Origin: SURF-55 sp040755195 | GTDB lineage: Bacteria; Bacillota; Desulfotomaculia; Desulfotomaculales; Ammonificaceae | Assembly: GCA_040755195.1 (NCBI GenBank) | Contig: JBFMBL010000006.1 | Location: forward strand, 20,779-84,778 | Length of the DNA stretch: 64,000 bases | Reading direction: 5' to 3' | Part shown: positions 8,760-17,198 of the stretch, piece by piece | Numbering within the stretch: the first letter of the stretch is position 1 | Layout: every line of letters starts with the position of its first letter | The notes under the pieces: model-generated | Told to the model about the DNA's origin: nothing | What the model saw: the letters and a program-made list of their open reading frames with translations, nothing else | Databases searched by the model: none | Translations under genes and position numbers: made by a program

Positions 8760-9170
8760 TTATTGTCCGGAGGTTTTCCCGGCCTGAATCACGGTCAGTA
8801 TGGCTTGAAGGCCGGCCTTTACGGCAGTTTCGACCTCGGCGTTCTCGAAGCGGGTGGGGATTTCACCTGAGAGAACTTTTATAAGATACGTTTCTATATC
8901 GGGATATTCCTGGTTTTGTTTTTCACTCCGGGAGGTTGGATTGTCATCGTTTCCAATCAGATAATCCACTGAGGTATCGAAAATTTTTGCGAGACGGAGG
9001 AGACTTTGCCTGTCCGGGAAATTCTCCTTGCTTTGAGCTTCCCACCCGGCAATTGTGGACCTTGCTACGTTCAAGGCTTCCGACAAATCTTTTTGTGTCC
9101 AGTTTTTGCATTTCCTAAGGTTCTGTAATCGCTGTTTAAAAATGTTAACATTGCTGTCTCTAAGGCTCAA
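8760..9170 (-). CDS. XRE-family transcriptional regulator
   Basis: 136-residue DNA-binding protein. The N-terminal part (about residues 10-68) is a Cro/C1-type helix-turn-helix: LRKCKNWTQKDLSEALNVARSTIAGWE followed by LLRLAKIFDTSVDYLIG, ending just as SinR/Xre domains do. The rest is charged and of unknown role, perhaps oligomerisation. The start is TTG at 9170, with GGTGAGGG about 8 bases upstream. The next gene upstream on this strand is a small membrane protein. Target genes are not evident; the AT-rich intergenic stretch 9230-9320 is a plausible operator region. Confidence 0.85.
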   Translation of the reverse strand: MSLRDSNVNIFKQRLQNLRKCKNWTQKDLSEALNVARSTIAGWEAQSKENFPDRQSLLRLAKIFDTSVDYLIGNDDNPTSRSEKQNQEYPDIETYLIKVLSGEIPTRFENAEVETAVKAGLQAILTVIQAGKTSGQ

Positions 9171-9280
9171 TTTACCCTCACCTCAGGTATGACATAACCC
9201 CGGGAGATTCCGAAAATTGCCTGTAGCAAGATTCGTTATATTTTTTAACTAATAATATAAATTTTGTAGATATAAATAAA

Positions 9281-9314
9281 GACCTGACGATAAAAAGAAC
9301 ATTATCGGCAGGTT
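9281..9314. terminator. Inverted repeat, terminator-like on the minus strand
   Basis: ACCTG-CGATAA at the left pairs with TTATCG-CAGGT at the right around an A-rich loop. On the minus strand the stem is followed by CTTTATTTAT, so it could stop transcription running toward the XRE gene; it could also be an operator. The rest of 9171-9550 is AT-rich in the first half and shows no convincing gene. Confidence 0.45.
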
Positions 9315-9509
9315 TATTGTATTATTAAACCAGGATGTTACGTTATCAGGATATTTTTAAAAGCGGTCCGAACAGGGGTGCAGGGTGTGCGAGACGGTTA
9401 CGGGGTCAACCGGCTTCCGGGAAGCGTATTCCGGCGGGAAAAGCGTTGTTTAAACGGGTGGCGCTGGTTGTGGGACAATGTACAAGGCGGACCATATACG
9501 AAACGGAGA

Positions 9510-9536
9510 GCCGCGGCAATTACCGCGGCTCCTATG
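9510..9536 (-). terminator. Hairpin after the 69-residue membrane protein gene
   Basis: GAGCCGCGG and CCGCGGCTC form a 9-bp perfect stem around AATTA, just beyond the stop of the minus-strand gene at 9551. The following T-run is weak (CCGTTTCG), so termination efficiency is uncertain. Confidence 0.5.
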
Positions 9537-9550
9537 TGTACTTCTGCAGG

Positions 9551-9760
9551 TTAACCGGATAGAACGGAAGCAAGTTCTCCTATTCCGTAAATCGCGGCCA
9601 GCGCTACTATGGTGAATACGACTATCCAAAGGTCAAATACAGACAGGTCAAACCTTGCAGCCACTCTTTTCATAAAAGAACTCTTAGTTGATGTCTCTTT
9701 CGCTTCGTTCTCGTCCTGTACCGGACTTAAGATGTCCATCAGCGGAATTTGAAAGGGCAT
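9551..9760 (-). CDS. Small single-pass membrane protein, function unknown
   Basis: 69-residue product with a charged N-terminal half (PVQDENEAKETSTKSS) and one strong C-terminal transmembrane segment (LWIVVFTIVALAAIYGIGELASVL). The gene is supported by an excellent ribosome binding site (AGGGAGGAT, 8 bases before the ATG) and a hairpin after the stop. I do not recognise the family. It lies in the same orientation as the 107-residue membrane protein at 10091-10414, from which it is separated by a copy of the palindromic repeat family. Confidence 0.65.
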   Translation of the reverse strand: MPFQIPLMDILSPVQDENEAKETSTKSSFMKRVAARFDLSVFDLWIVVFTIVALAAIYGIGELASVLSG

Positions 9761-9788
9761 AGTAAGATCCTCCCTAAGTTCATTCGTA

Positions 9789-9922
9789 GGGCGCGACGAT
9801 AAGCTGCGTATAGCTTTGTCAGCCTGTCAGGGCCGGGTCCTCACGTACCTCTATGTACGCTCCGGCCCGTCCCTAACAGGCTTTCGTGCTCTACTTGCTT
9901 CTCCCCGCGCTTCGTGTATGTT
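9789..9922 (-). repeat. Palindromic dispersed repeat, copy 1
   Basis: On the minus strand this reads GTAACATACACGAAGCGCGG..., a central GGAGCGTAC / GTACGTGAGGA hairpin flanked by complementary GGGCC arms, then CTGACAAAGCTATACGCAGC and TTATCG-CGCGCC. It aligns along its whole length with copy 2 at 11304-11444 and over the core with copy 3 at 28397-28490. Confidence 0.75.
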
Positions 9923-10008
9923 ACAACACTGCTTCTAAATTCCAAGCTCACGGGTCTGCATTTTCATCGTTCGTGGTGCCGCTGAATGCGGCACGGGGCA
10001 CTTCTTTG

Positions 10009-10046
10009 AAAAAAGGGCGCCCCACCGGCCACCGTGGCAGCCGGTG
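10009..10046 (-). terminator. Terminator after the 107-residue membrane protein gene
   Basis: On the minus strand CCACCGGC pairs with GCCGGTGG, followed by GGCGCCC and a run of six T. It lies 45 bp downstream of the stop at 10091. A second perfect hairpin (GTGCCGC/GCGGCAC, 9976-9994) follows it. Confidence 0.6.
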
Positions 10047-10090
10047 GAACCCACGATAAGGGCTTGGATAGAAGGTTTTCCAAAACAACC

Positions 10091-10414
10091 TTAAACATTG
10101 TTCGGTTTTTCGGTTTCAGCCTCCAAACGTTTTACCAAACGGTCCAACCACTGGCTGGTAAGCATAAGCGCCGAATAGTACCAGATGAAAAGCAGCCCTG
10201 CAGCGTAAAGCGCGCCGGCAATGAATAACACGAAGAAATCCACATTCAGCAGACCGGAATTTCCACCGACGATCCGTTCTACGTTGGCCAGAATTCCAGC
10301 CATAAATAACCCCGCAAAGGTGACCAGAACAATCGGCAGCAAAATCCGGGCAAGCCGGGTAAGGCGGCCGTTTGCCCTGTGTGCGGGAGCAGAGATCGTC
10401 ATAACCCGAGACAT
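10091..10414 (-). CDS. Two-pass membrane protein, function unknown
   Basis: 107-residue product with two hydrophobic segments, about residues 22-45 (ILLPIVLVTFAGLFMAGI) and 59-86 (FFVLFIAGALYAAGLLFIWYY), and a basic, then acidic C-terminal tail. A strong ribosome binding site (AGGAGG) precedes the ATG. It is divergent from the sigma-54-controlled permease operon, with about 460 bp between them. No recognised family; the layout resembles the 139-residue membrane protein on the other side of the intergenic region, so both may serve the same process. Confidence 0.65.
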   Translation of the reverse strand: MSRVMTISAPAHRANGRLTRLARILLPIVLVTFAGLFMAGILANVERIVGGNSGLLNVDFFVLFIAGALYAAGLLFIWYYSALMLTSQWLDRLVKRLEAETEKPNNV

Positions 10415-10592
10415 CTTTAAGCCTCCTTCTGTTACTCCGTCTCAATCCATATAAAAAATAGATGCAAGAAGTATGCCAGCTTATAAGAAAGGTCGATACG
10501 CCTGCGGGACGACTCTGCGTCCGTGATTTTTAACGCCCCATACGTTTTTAACCATAAAAAACCAGTTAACAAGCATGTCCGGCCTGTTCCTT

Positions 10593-10640
10593 AAAGTGTT
10601 GTTATAACCAAACAGTTGTTGTTTTATTAAACACTTGTTT
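10593..10640 (+). promoter_or_regulatory. Possible activator sites upstream of the sigma-54 promoter
   Basis: Two similar near-palindromes, AAACAGTTGTTG (10610-10621) and AAACACTTGTTT (10629-10640), lie 19 bp centre to centre, with a weaker half-site AAAGTGTTGTT at 10593. They are 45-75 bp upstream of the -24 element and could bind the NtrC-type activator encoded at 15309-16724. Binding is inference. Confidence 0.5.
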
Positions 10641-10683
10641 TGATCCGGCAACGTTTAACCCCTGAAAAATCGGACTTTTATCC

Positions 10684-10699
10684 TGGCACGATACTTGCA
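10684..10699 (+). promoter_or_regulatory. Sigma-54 (-24/-12) promoter
   Basis: TGGCACGATACTTGCA matches the sigma-54 consensus exactly at its key positions: TGGCAC, then five bases, then TTGCA, with GG and GC ten bases apart. It lies about 180 bp before the first gene of the membrane protein/permease operon. The nearby NtrC-type regulator makes it very likely functional. Confidence 0.85.
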
Positions 10700-10878
10700 A
10701 CAATTAAAGATCGCGTGCCTGATTTCACAAACTACCGAAGGGAGGTGACCAGGCAAAATAAGGTCCTGAAAGCAAGCGCCGTGATAAAACAAGCGCCTTG
10801 TTTACAGATATTTTTCGGTAAAACAGAACTCTTGCGCGGGCACATCGTGAAGAAAAACACCAAGAAAGGAGAAGGAAA

Positions 10879-11298
10879 ATGAAAACAGGAAAGCGGCTTG
10901 ATGAGGAGAAGAAACGGAAACTCCGTCAATTCAGCTCACTGTCAACCGTCATTGTAGCCGTGGCAACGCTGTTGGTTTTCTGGACGGGACTGTATGTTTT
11001 GCAGCATGACGTGTTTAAGGATTACTACGATCCGGAACGTCATACGATCATCGAGCAAGATACGGAGACACTTGAGGTATATTCGTGGAAAGACGCGGCA
11101 GGCAATGTATTTACCAGGGACTCCGCAACGGTGAGATTCTTCCCGTACGGAATAATGGCACTCATCCTGGTGTTGATGGGTTTCAGTTCCGGACTGCATA
11201 ATACCTTGACAAATTCGTACGCGGCGCGGCTGACCAGGGAGACGGTTCCGGAAACGCCTGTTTCCGTGGGGCAGCAGCGGCGGGCGGCACGAGGCTGA
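10879..11298 (+). CDS. Membrane protein of the sigma-54 operon, function unknown
   Basis: 139-residue protein with a basic N-terminus, a transmembrane segment at about residues 19-41 (STVIVAVATLLVFWTGLYVL), an external-type loop of some 50 residues (FKDYYDPERHTIIEQDTETLEVYSW in part) and a second transmembrane segment at about 92-110 (YGIMALILVLMGFSSGL). The ATG follows AAAGGAGAAGG. It is the first gene after the sigma-54 promoter and precedes the TSUP permease. I do not recognise the family; a role in the same transport process is inferred from position only. Confidence 0.75.
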   Translation: MKTGKRLDEEKKRKLRQFSSLSTVIVAVATLLVFWTGLYVLQHDVFKDYYDPERHTIIEQDTETLEVYSWKDAAGNVFTRDSATVRFFPYGIMALILVLMGFSSGLHNTLTNSYAARLTRETVPETPVSVGQQRRAARG

Positions 11299-11303
11299 AA
11301 ATA

Positions 11304-11444
11304 GTAACGTAACAAAGGCGGAACGCGGCGAGAAGTGATGCAGTGCAAGGAAGACCGGTTGAGACGAACCGGAGCGTACTGGGGGGTACGTGAGGATTCG
11401 GCTCTGCCGGGCTGACGCAGCAATGCGTTACTTATCGACGCGCC
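11304..11444 (+). repeat. Palindromic dispersed repeat, copy 2
   Basis: Full-length copy, plus orientation, between the 139-residue membrane protein gene and the permease gene. It begins GTAACGTAACAAAG, has the core GGAGCGTACTGG..GTACGTGAGGA, and ends GCTGACGCAGCAATGCG, TTACTTATCGACGCGCC. The ends contain inverted GTAACG/CGTTAC. It lies in the presumed transcript and could affect expression of the downstream genes. Confidence 0.75.
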
Positions 11445-11481
11445 AACCGAAAGAAGGAAGCATTTTCGATAGGAGGTACCC

Positions 11482-12402
11482 ATGCACATTTTTCTTCCAA
11501 TTGCCAACATGAACGTGCCCATATTGCTGATTTTTGGTTTGGGCGGCGTGGTGGGGTTTCTGTCAGGCCTGTTTGGTGTCGGCGGCGGTTTCCTGCTCAC
11601 CCCTATGTTGATGATGGCAGGGGTTCCGCCGGCGGTAGCCACGGCAAGCGACACCAACCAGATCGTAGCGGCCTCTGTTTCTGGAACACTGGCTCATTCA
11701 CGGAGCGGAAACGTGGATTTTAAACTCGGCATGATCATCCTGATCGGCGGACTGATCGGTGGAACCTTCGGCACGGATGTTGTCCGGCACCTGCGCACGC
11801 TCGGGAACTTTGATTTCGTAGTGAAATCCGCTTATGTAGTTATGCTGCTGTTTGTGGGAATTTTCATGTTTCAGGAGAGTCTGAGGGCGCTGCGTCAGAA
11901 GAGAAACGGCAAGGTGTCCGGGGGCCAGAACCCTTCCGGACCTCCTGCATTTGCGGCACGGCTGCCGGCACGCCTCTATTTTCCGGTTTCTGATATCGAG
12001 TGCTCGGCGGTGGCGCTGATTCTGCTGGGATTCGTAATCGGCATTCTCGCGGCCCTCATGGGGGTCGGCGGCGGCTTTATCATGCTCCCGGTGATGATCT
12101 ATCTGTTGGGTATTCCGACGTTAAAAGCCGTAGGAACAAGCATTTTTACCGTGGTGTTTACGGCCATCAATGTAACAATGGCCCAGGCAACGGTTAATGA
12201 CACGGTGGACGTGGTGCTGGCTGTTTTGCTTCTTCTCGGTTCTTCCATCGGTGCTCAGTTGGGCGCGAAAATCAGCCGTCGGCTTGCCGGAGAGCAGTTA
12301 CGCGTGGCTTTTTCCGTAATCGTTCTCGCGGTGATGGTGAAAATGCTTTACCAGCTTGTAAACAAGCCGGCTTCACTTTTTATACTGGGAGGCGGGCACT
12401 AA
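11482..12402 (+). CDS. TSUP-family (TauE/SafE) permease
   Basis: 306-residue integral membrane transporter of the sulfite exporter TauE/SafE group, which moves small sulfur-containing or organic anions. The internal duplication is obvious: FGVGGGFLLTPMLMMAGVPP in the first half and MGVGGGFIMLPVMIYLLGIP in the second, each followed by an A-rich switch region (ASDTNQI, GTSIF). About eight hydrophobic segments are seen, with a hydrophilic linker near residues 130-160. GGAGG precedes the ATG. The gene is followed after one base by the TIGR02186-like gene, a pairing known from other bacteria. The substrate cannot be read from the sequence. Confidence 0.9.
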   Translation: MHIFLPIANMNVPILLIFGLGGVVGFLSGLFGVGGGFLLTPMLMMAGVPPAVATASDTNQIVAASVSGTLAHSRSGNVDFKLGMIILIGGLIGGTFGTDVVRHLRTLGNFDFVVKSAYVVMLLFVGIFMFQESLRALRQKRNGKVSGGQNPSGPPAFAARLPARLYFPVSDIECSAVALILLGFVIGILAALMGVGGGFIMLPVMIYLLGIPTLKAVGTSIFTVVFTAINVTMAQATVNDTVDVVLAVLLLLGSSIGAQLGAKISRRLAGEQLRVAFSVIVLAVMVKMLYQLVNKPASLFILGGGH

Positions 12403-12403
12403 C

Positions 12404-13210
12404 ATGCGGAAATTCTGTTTTTCTTCAATAATGTTGTTAACGCTGTTGTTTGCATTAACCAACATTGCCGGAGCCGCTGTTAAAGTTGCACCCGAGAGCA
12501 TCGGGGTTGGTCTGAATTTTTCGGGAAGTACCGTAACGGTTACCGGTGCGGCGCCTGCCGGCAGTGAGATCTGCATCCGGGTGACTTCCTCCCCGGTACG
12601 CGTTCCCTTGAACCGCCAGGGAAAAGTGGCCGGTTTTTGGATGAGCGTCGAGAAGGCGGTTATCGAAGGGGTGCCCAAGGTCTACCAGGTTTATACCTCT
12701 TCCAGCCTTAAGAACTTCCCCGAATCCCTGCGGCAGAATTTAAACGGTTATCAGGACGCAACGGTTAACGCCAAAGTGACCGAGAAAAAGGAAGAGGGCG
12801 AGCGGTCGCTCTCTGCCGGCGAAGCGCAGCCCTTTCTTACTTCGCTTGTGGATATGTACCGGAAAAAGGGGTTGTACGCCGTCCACGAGGGCAAGGTGGA
12901 AGTTGCGAACGGCCGTTTTACGGCCCGGATAGCAGTGCCTGCGGGTACGCCGCAGGGGAAAATCGACATTAATGCTTTCGCGTTCAAGGGCGGACAGGTG
13001 ATAGCCCGGGAAAACACCTCTTTCACTGTCGAAAGTACAGGAATGGTTCGCTGGCTGCGGGTGCTTTCCGGAACCGACGGCCCTGTTTACGGGGGGGTTT
13101 CGGTGATGATCGCCCTGTTTGCCGGCTTGGTGGTGGGCATGTCTTTCGCCTTCCTGGATCGGCTGCTGGCGAAAGGCCGGGCTGACGGCGCGGGTGCCCA
13201 TGCTCATTAG
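12404..13210 (+). CDS. TIGR02186-like exported/membrane-anchored protein
   Basis: 268-residue protein with a signal peptide (about residues 1-24, LLTLLFALTNIAGAA), a large extracytoplasmic domain rich in beta-type sequence (VAPESIGVGLNFSGSTVTVTG), and a single C-terminal transmembrane segment (about 225-248) ending in a His-rich tail (GAHAH). This architecture and its position directly after a TauE/SafE permease match the TIGR02186 (Alph_Pro_TM) family. A role as partner of the permease is inferred. It is the last gene before a strong terminator. Confidence 0.75.
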   Translation: MRKFCFSSIMLLTLLFALTNIAGAAVKVAPESIGVGLNFSGSTVTVTGAAPAGSEICIRVTSSPVRVPLNRQGKVAGFWMSVEKAVIEGVPKVYQVYTSSSLKNFPESLRQNLNGYQDATVNAKVTEKKEEGERSLSAGEAQPFLTSLVDMYRKKGLYAVHEGKVEVANGRFTARIAVPAGTPQGKIDINAFAFKGGQVIARENTSFTVESTGMVRWLRVLSGTDGPVYGGVSVMIALFAGLVVGMSFAFLDRLLAKGRADGAGAHAH

Positions 13211-13290
13211 TGCCTTATCCCAGTCACGGAAAGGTTTCGGGGCGTGAGAATAAATACTGTGCGCCCCGGTGGTATTACCATCGTGAAAAT

Positions 13291-13344
13291 CCGGGGTTGG
13301 AGAGACGCAGGAAATCCATGTCTCTACCAATCCCGGCTTTTCTG
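13291..13344 (+). terminator. Terminator of the permease operon
   Basis: Long hairpin: CCGGGGTTGG..GAGAC on the left pairs with GTCTC..CCAATCCCGG on the right, then CTTTTCTG. It ends the 10.9-13.2 kb operon and separates it from the two-component genes. Confidence 0.75.
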
Positions 13345-13495
13345 TGAAGACAAGGACCCGTCGCTCTTATGTTTAAAAAGGTACCATGGCCGAAAAAGGC
13401 TAATTATCCTCGATTTTAAGTCTTGTCTTAATAATTAAACTGATATAGGATTCAGTGTGTGAACTTCCATTAGTCCTAGAAGGAAGGCTAGCCTT

Positions 13496-15316
13496 TTGCG
13501 GGTTTCTTTAAATTTCGGCCGCCAGATACTGGTTCTGGTAACCATCCTTTTATTAATCCCGGTCGCCGTGACGGTCTTCATGCTCCAAATGATCAACAAG
13601 AGTGAGTCCGCCCTAGTAGAACAGCAGAAAGTGCGCTTGATGCGAGCGGTGGAACAGCTCGATGCAGGCCTGCCAACAGGCTTTGACACCATTCTCAAAG
13701 AGAACGGCGCCGATGAGACAATGCCGGTGCGGGAGAAAGTGGCCATACTCAACAACGAACTCCGCGGGTTGCTGCACAAGGTTAAATCGGCGTACCCGGG
13801 GGCGGAGGTCGGTTTTTATTCCGCGGAACTGGACCGGATTATTGACGGTTCTCCCCAGCCGTATGCCGGCGAAAACTTCTCCAGCCGCCGGCGCCAGAAT
13901 TTCCTGAGTGCAATGCAGGGGCAGGTGAAATCGGAATCCTTCGGTCCAAACGAGGGCGGAATTCTGGAGATTTACAAGCCCTTGATGCGCCAGGGAAAGA
14001 TTATCGGTGCGGTCTGGGCTACGGAGAGTCTAAGTAAGTTTGCCGCCCGGAGGCAGGTGATAGCCTATACCTCCTACGCCATTATTATGGTGGGGGTTCT
14101 GGTCGGCCTTGGAGGGGCGATTCTGGTGGTTCACCGTTTTGTGCAAAACGTGAACCAGGTCAAGATCGGTCTCCGTTCACTCCGCTACGATCTCGGACAG
14201 CCGCTTGTGTCGGCGGCGGGAGAACTCCGGGAGATTACAGACGCGATAAATGAGCTGGCGGCGATGCTGGTCCGGGCTCAGGAGTATACCAAGGTTATGC
14301 TGGCGACCATCGACGACGGTCTGCTGGTGGTTGATCTTGAAGGACGCGTGGTGCTCGCCAACGCAGCCATAAGCAAAGCCCTCGGGCTGGCTCCGGATTG
14401 CATCGGGATGCCGTTTGCCGTGTTGTTGCCTCAAGACGCGCCGTTTCACCGGTTTATTGAAGAGGCGTTGCAGAAGGGCTCGCAAACCCGGGATGTACCT
14501 GTGGTGTGGCGCTGCCCGGGGCAGGGTGAACGGCGTCTTCTGACCAGTACGGCTGTGCTTCTTTCAAGCAGGCAGAAGCCGATAGGAGCGGTGCTTCTAT
14601 TAAGGGATGTGACCGAACGGTTTAAACTGCAGGAAGAAATGCGGCGCCAGGAGAAGCTGGTGGCCTTGGGGCGCCTTGTAATGGGGGTTGCGCATGAGAT
14701 CCGCAACCCGCTTACGGCGATCAATTGTTATCTTCAGTTGTGGCAGAAGAACAGCTCCTTTCCGCAACAGCCCCTGGCAACGATGCGTCAGGAGGTAAGC
14801 CGGCTGGACTCCCTTGTTGAGAAGCTGCTTTACTTCGCCAAGCCTGCCGAGGCGCGTCCCGTGGTCTATGACGTCAACCATCTGGTTGAAGAGATTTTAC
14901 CTTTCTTTAAAGATGTGGTTCAGGTATCTATACGGGCCGATCTCGGTACGGGCATCCCCCCGGTGTTTATCGATCCGGAACAAATGGGGCGTGTGCTTCA
15001 AAATATCATTTACAACGCCTGCCAGTCCATGCCCGGGGGCGGGTTGGTAACGGTGAGCACCTACCGGGAGGAGTCGGGGGATCACGTCGTGATAAGGGTC
15101 AAAGACACCGGTTGCGGCATCCCGTCCGAAAACATCCGGGACATCTTCGAACCTTTCTATACGAGCAAACCACGCGGTATGGGATTGGGATTGTCCCTGG
15201 CGAACGAGATTGTCGAAGCGCATGGGGGCAGAATTGAAGCGGAAAGCGCTGTAGGACGCGGCACTAAGATGCGAATATACTTACCAGTGTTCAAAGGAGA
15301 GATCCAGCGTGGCTAA
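13496..15316 (+). CDS. PAS-domain sensor histidine kinase (NtrB/AtoS type)
   Basis: 606-residue membrane sensor. An N-terminal transmembrane segment (about 10-32) and a second one (about 182-204, SYAIIMVGVLVGLGGAILVV) enclose an extracytoplasmic sensor region of about 150 residues. A HAMP-like linker, a PAS domain (about 265-375, TIDDGLLVVDLEGRVVLAN), a HisKA domain with phospho-acceptor H400 in GVAHEIRNPL, and an HATPase domain (N-box IIYNACQSMPGGG, then DTGCGI and GMGLGLSL) follow. The start is TTG with GAAGGAAGG upstream. It overlaps the response regulator gene by 8 bp, so they are one signalling pair. Confidence 0.93.
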   Translation: MRVSLNFGRQILVLVTILLLIPVAVTVFMLQMINKSESALVEQQKVRLMRAVEQLDAGLPTGFDTILKENGADETMPVREKVAILNNELRGLLHKVKSAYPGAEVGFYSAELDRIIDGSPQPYAGENFSSRRRQNFLSAMQGQVKSESFGPNEGGILEIYKPLMRQGKIIGAVWATESLSKFAARRQVIAYTSYAIIMVGVLVGLGGAILVVHRFVQNVNQVKIGLRSLRYDLGQPLVSAAGELREITDAINELAAMLVRAQEYTKVMLATIDDGLLVVDLEGRVVLANAAISKALGLAPDCIGMPFAVLLPQDAPFHRFIEEALQKGSQTRDVPVVWRCPGQGERRLLTSTAVLLSSRQKPIGAVLLLRDVTERFKLQEEMRRQEKLVALGRLVMGVAHEIRNPLTAINCYLQLWQKNSSFPQQPLATMRQEVSRLDSLVEKLLYFAKPAEARPVVYDVNHLVEEILPFFKDVVQVSIRADLGTGIPPVFIDPEQMGRVLQNIIYNACQSMPGGGLVTVSTYREESGDHVVIRVKDTGCGIPSENIRDIFEPFYTSKPRGMGLGLSLANEIVEAHGGRIEAESAVGRGTKMRIYLPVFKGEIQRG

Positions 15317-16724
15317 ACTGGTGCTAGTGGTGGATGATGAGGCGGCGGTTCGTGAGGCTTTGCATGACGTACTCGAGGAATCCGGGTACAAGGTGGTGGC
15401 GGCGGCGAGCGGGAAAGAGGCGCTGGAGAAGATGGGCACGCTTAAACCGGATGCTGTGCTGCTCGACATCAGGATGCCGGAACTCGACGGCATAAGGGTA
15501 CTGGAGATAATGCGGGAGCGGAACCCGGCGGTTCCCGTCATCCTGATGACGGCTTACGGCGACACTCAGACCACAATTACAGCAATGCGGTTCGGGGCCT
15601 TCGAATATGTATTAAAGCCGCTCGATCTCGACGAGTTGCTGGCGATGCTCGATAATGCCACCCGGACATCCGAACCGGTGGTCCGGGTCGGCTCCTGCCA
15701 GGCGGCGCGGTCTGACAGGCCGCCCGGAGTGCTGATCGGGTGTTCACCTTCCATACAAAACGTTTACAAAACCATCGGCCGGATCGTCGACACAGATGTC
15801 ACCGTGTTGATCCAGGGCGAGAGCGGTACCGGCAAGGAACTGGTGGCTGAAGCCATCCACTACAACAGTCCCAGGATAAACAATCCCTTTGTAAAGATTG
15901 ACTGTACTTCGATTCCCGAAAACTTATTGGAAAGCGAGCTTTTCGGCCACGAGAAGGGGGCCTTCACGGGGGCCCATGCCCGGAAGCTCGGGAAATTCGA
16001 GCTTGCGCACCACGGAACCGTTTTTCTTGACGAGATAGGGGATATTAATACAGGTATTCAAGCGAAGCTGCTCAGGGTTTTACAGGAAAAAGCCTTCGAG
16101 CGGGTCGGCGGGACGGATACCATAAAGGTGGACGTGCGGATCATCGCGGCCACCAATCGGAATTTGGAGGAAAGGGTCAAGGACGGCTTTTTCCGGGAGG
16201 ACCTGTACTACCGGTTAAACGTGGTGGAGATCGAATTAACCCCGCTTCGGGAGAGAAAGTCCGATATACCGATGCTGGTCGATTATTTTGTGGGAATCTG
16301 CAACGCCAGCTTTAATAAACGCGTAACAGGGTTGACGAGATCGGTCCTCGATATTTTTTACACCCACGACTGGCCGGGAAACGTAAGGGAATTAAGGAAC
16401 GTTTGCGAACGTGCGGTACTAATGGCCAGAGGTCCGGTGATTGTAGTTGAATGTATTCCGGACTACCTAATGCGGGCAGTAAAAGCAAAGCGGCAGGAGA
16501 ACCAAACCGGGGCGGTGGTAGGGGTGAATGCTGCGTCCCCATCCAAGGGGCAGGAGATCCTGCCTTTGAAAGAGATGGTTGCCCAAACGGAACGGTCGGC
16601 AATAATCCAGGCGCTTAAGGAACACAACGGCAACAAGAGCGCGGTGGCGCAGGCGCTGCGTTTGAACAGAACCACCCTGTACACCAAGATGAAGGAGTTA
16701 GGTATCTTGAAAGAAAACGCTTAG
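15309..16724 (+). CDS. Sigma-54-dependent response regulator (NtrC family)
   Basis: 471-residue activator. The receiver domain (residues 1-120) has acidic D9/D10 and phospho-acceptor D53 in VLLDIRMP. The AAA+ domain (about 150-385) has Walker A GESGTGKE, the sigma-54 contact loop GAFTGA near 217, and Walker B VFLDEIGD. A Fis-type helix-turn-helix is at the C-terminus (NKSAVAQALRLNRTTLYTKM). GTG start, overlapping the kinase gene. The only sigma-54 promoter I see in the window is that of the adjacent permease operon, so that operon is the likely target. Confidence 0.94.
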   Translation: MAKLVLVVDDEAAVREALHDVLEESGYKVVAAASGKEALEKMGTLKPDAVLLDIRMPELDGIRVLEIMRERNPAVPVILMTAYGDTQTTITAMRFGAFEYVLKPLDLDELLAMLDNATRTSEPVVRVGSCQAARSDRPPGVLIGCSPSIQNVYKTIGRIVDTDVTVLIQGESGTGKELVAEAIHYNSPRINNPFVKIDCTSIPENLLESELFGHEKGAFTGAHARKLGKFELAHHGTVFLDEIGDINTGIQAKLLRVLQEKAFERVGGTDTIKVDVRIIAATNRNLEERVKDGFFREDLYYRLNVVEIELTPLRERKSDIPMLVDYFVGICNASFNKRVTGLTRSVLDIFYTHDWPGNVRELRNVCERAVLMARGPVIVVECIPDYLMRAVKAKRQENQTGAVVGVNAASPSKGQEILPLKEMVAQTERSAIIQALKEHNGNKSAVAQALRLNRTTLYTKMKELGILKENA

Positions 16725-16757
16725 GCGTTGAACAAATTATTGCATGGGGAGTTCAAA

Positions 16758-17198
16758 ATGGCGCAAGAGAAAGTTCTTCTCTTAATCGATAATACCGTGT
16801 ATTCAGAACGGGCCGCGGCTTTTACGGTGAAACTTCTTAAGGCGAACCATGATTTTAAGGCTACAATGCTATTTGCAGGCACTCACAGAGAGATAGTTCC
16901 CGATGTGCCCGGAGCGGGCTGGATCAGCGACCGGGAGTTCACCAAACTGTTTCAGGAGCGAGCGGAGACCGCTTTCCAGAAAGCGCTGGCCATATTTCAA
17001 AGGGAAGGGTTCGGCGTCCAAACCCTGATGGATTACGGGGATCCGGTGGAGGTCGTCACCCGTCTCGTCAGGGAAGACGGGTACGGGCTCGTCGTGGTCG
17101 GGGGGAAAGAGACCGGTGACCGTCTGAATTACGTTCTAAGCAGCAATGCCTACCGTCTTACTCATCTCCTCCACATCCCTATGGTCGTGGTTAAATAA
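16758..17198 (+). CDS. Universal stress protein (UspA family)
   Basis: 146-residue cytoplasmic protein with the Usp alpha/beta fold: VLLLIDNTVYSERAAAFTVKLL at the N-terminus and a C-terminal VVVGGKETGDRLNYVLSSNAYRLTHLLHIPMVVVK-type ATP-binding region (the GG..G and S.A residues are present). An in-frame ATG at 16728 is possible, but ATG 16758 has a GGGGAG ribosome binding site and gives the family-normal start. It lies 33 bp after the response regulator and may be co-transcribed. Its 3' end overlaps the convergent transglycosylase gene by 8 bp. Confidence 0.85.
   Translation: MAQEKVLLLIDNTVYSERAAAFTVKLLKANHDFKATMLFAGTHREIVPDVPGAGWISDREFTKLFQERAETAFQKALAIFQREGFGVQTLMDYGDPVEVVTRLVREDGYGLVVVGGKETGDRLNYVLSSNAYRLTHLLHIPMVVVK

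Noticed and set aside
9335..9562. 75-residue plus-strand frame
   Set aside because: It lacks a ribosome binding site, spans a hairpin and ends opposite a better supported minus-strand gene.
10640..10882. 80-residue open frame before the 139-residue membrane protein gene
   Set aside because: It runs across the sigma-54 promoter, has no ribosome binding site and no protein-like pattern; treated as leader.
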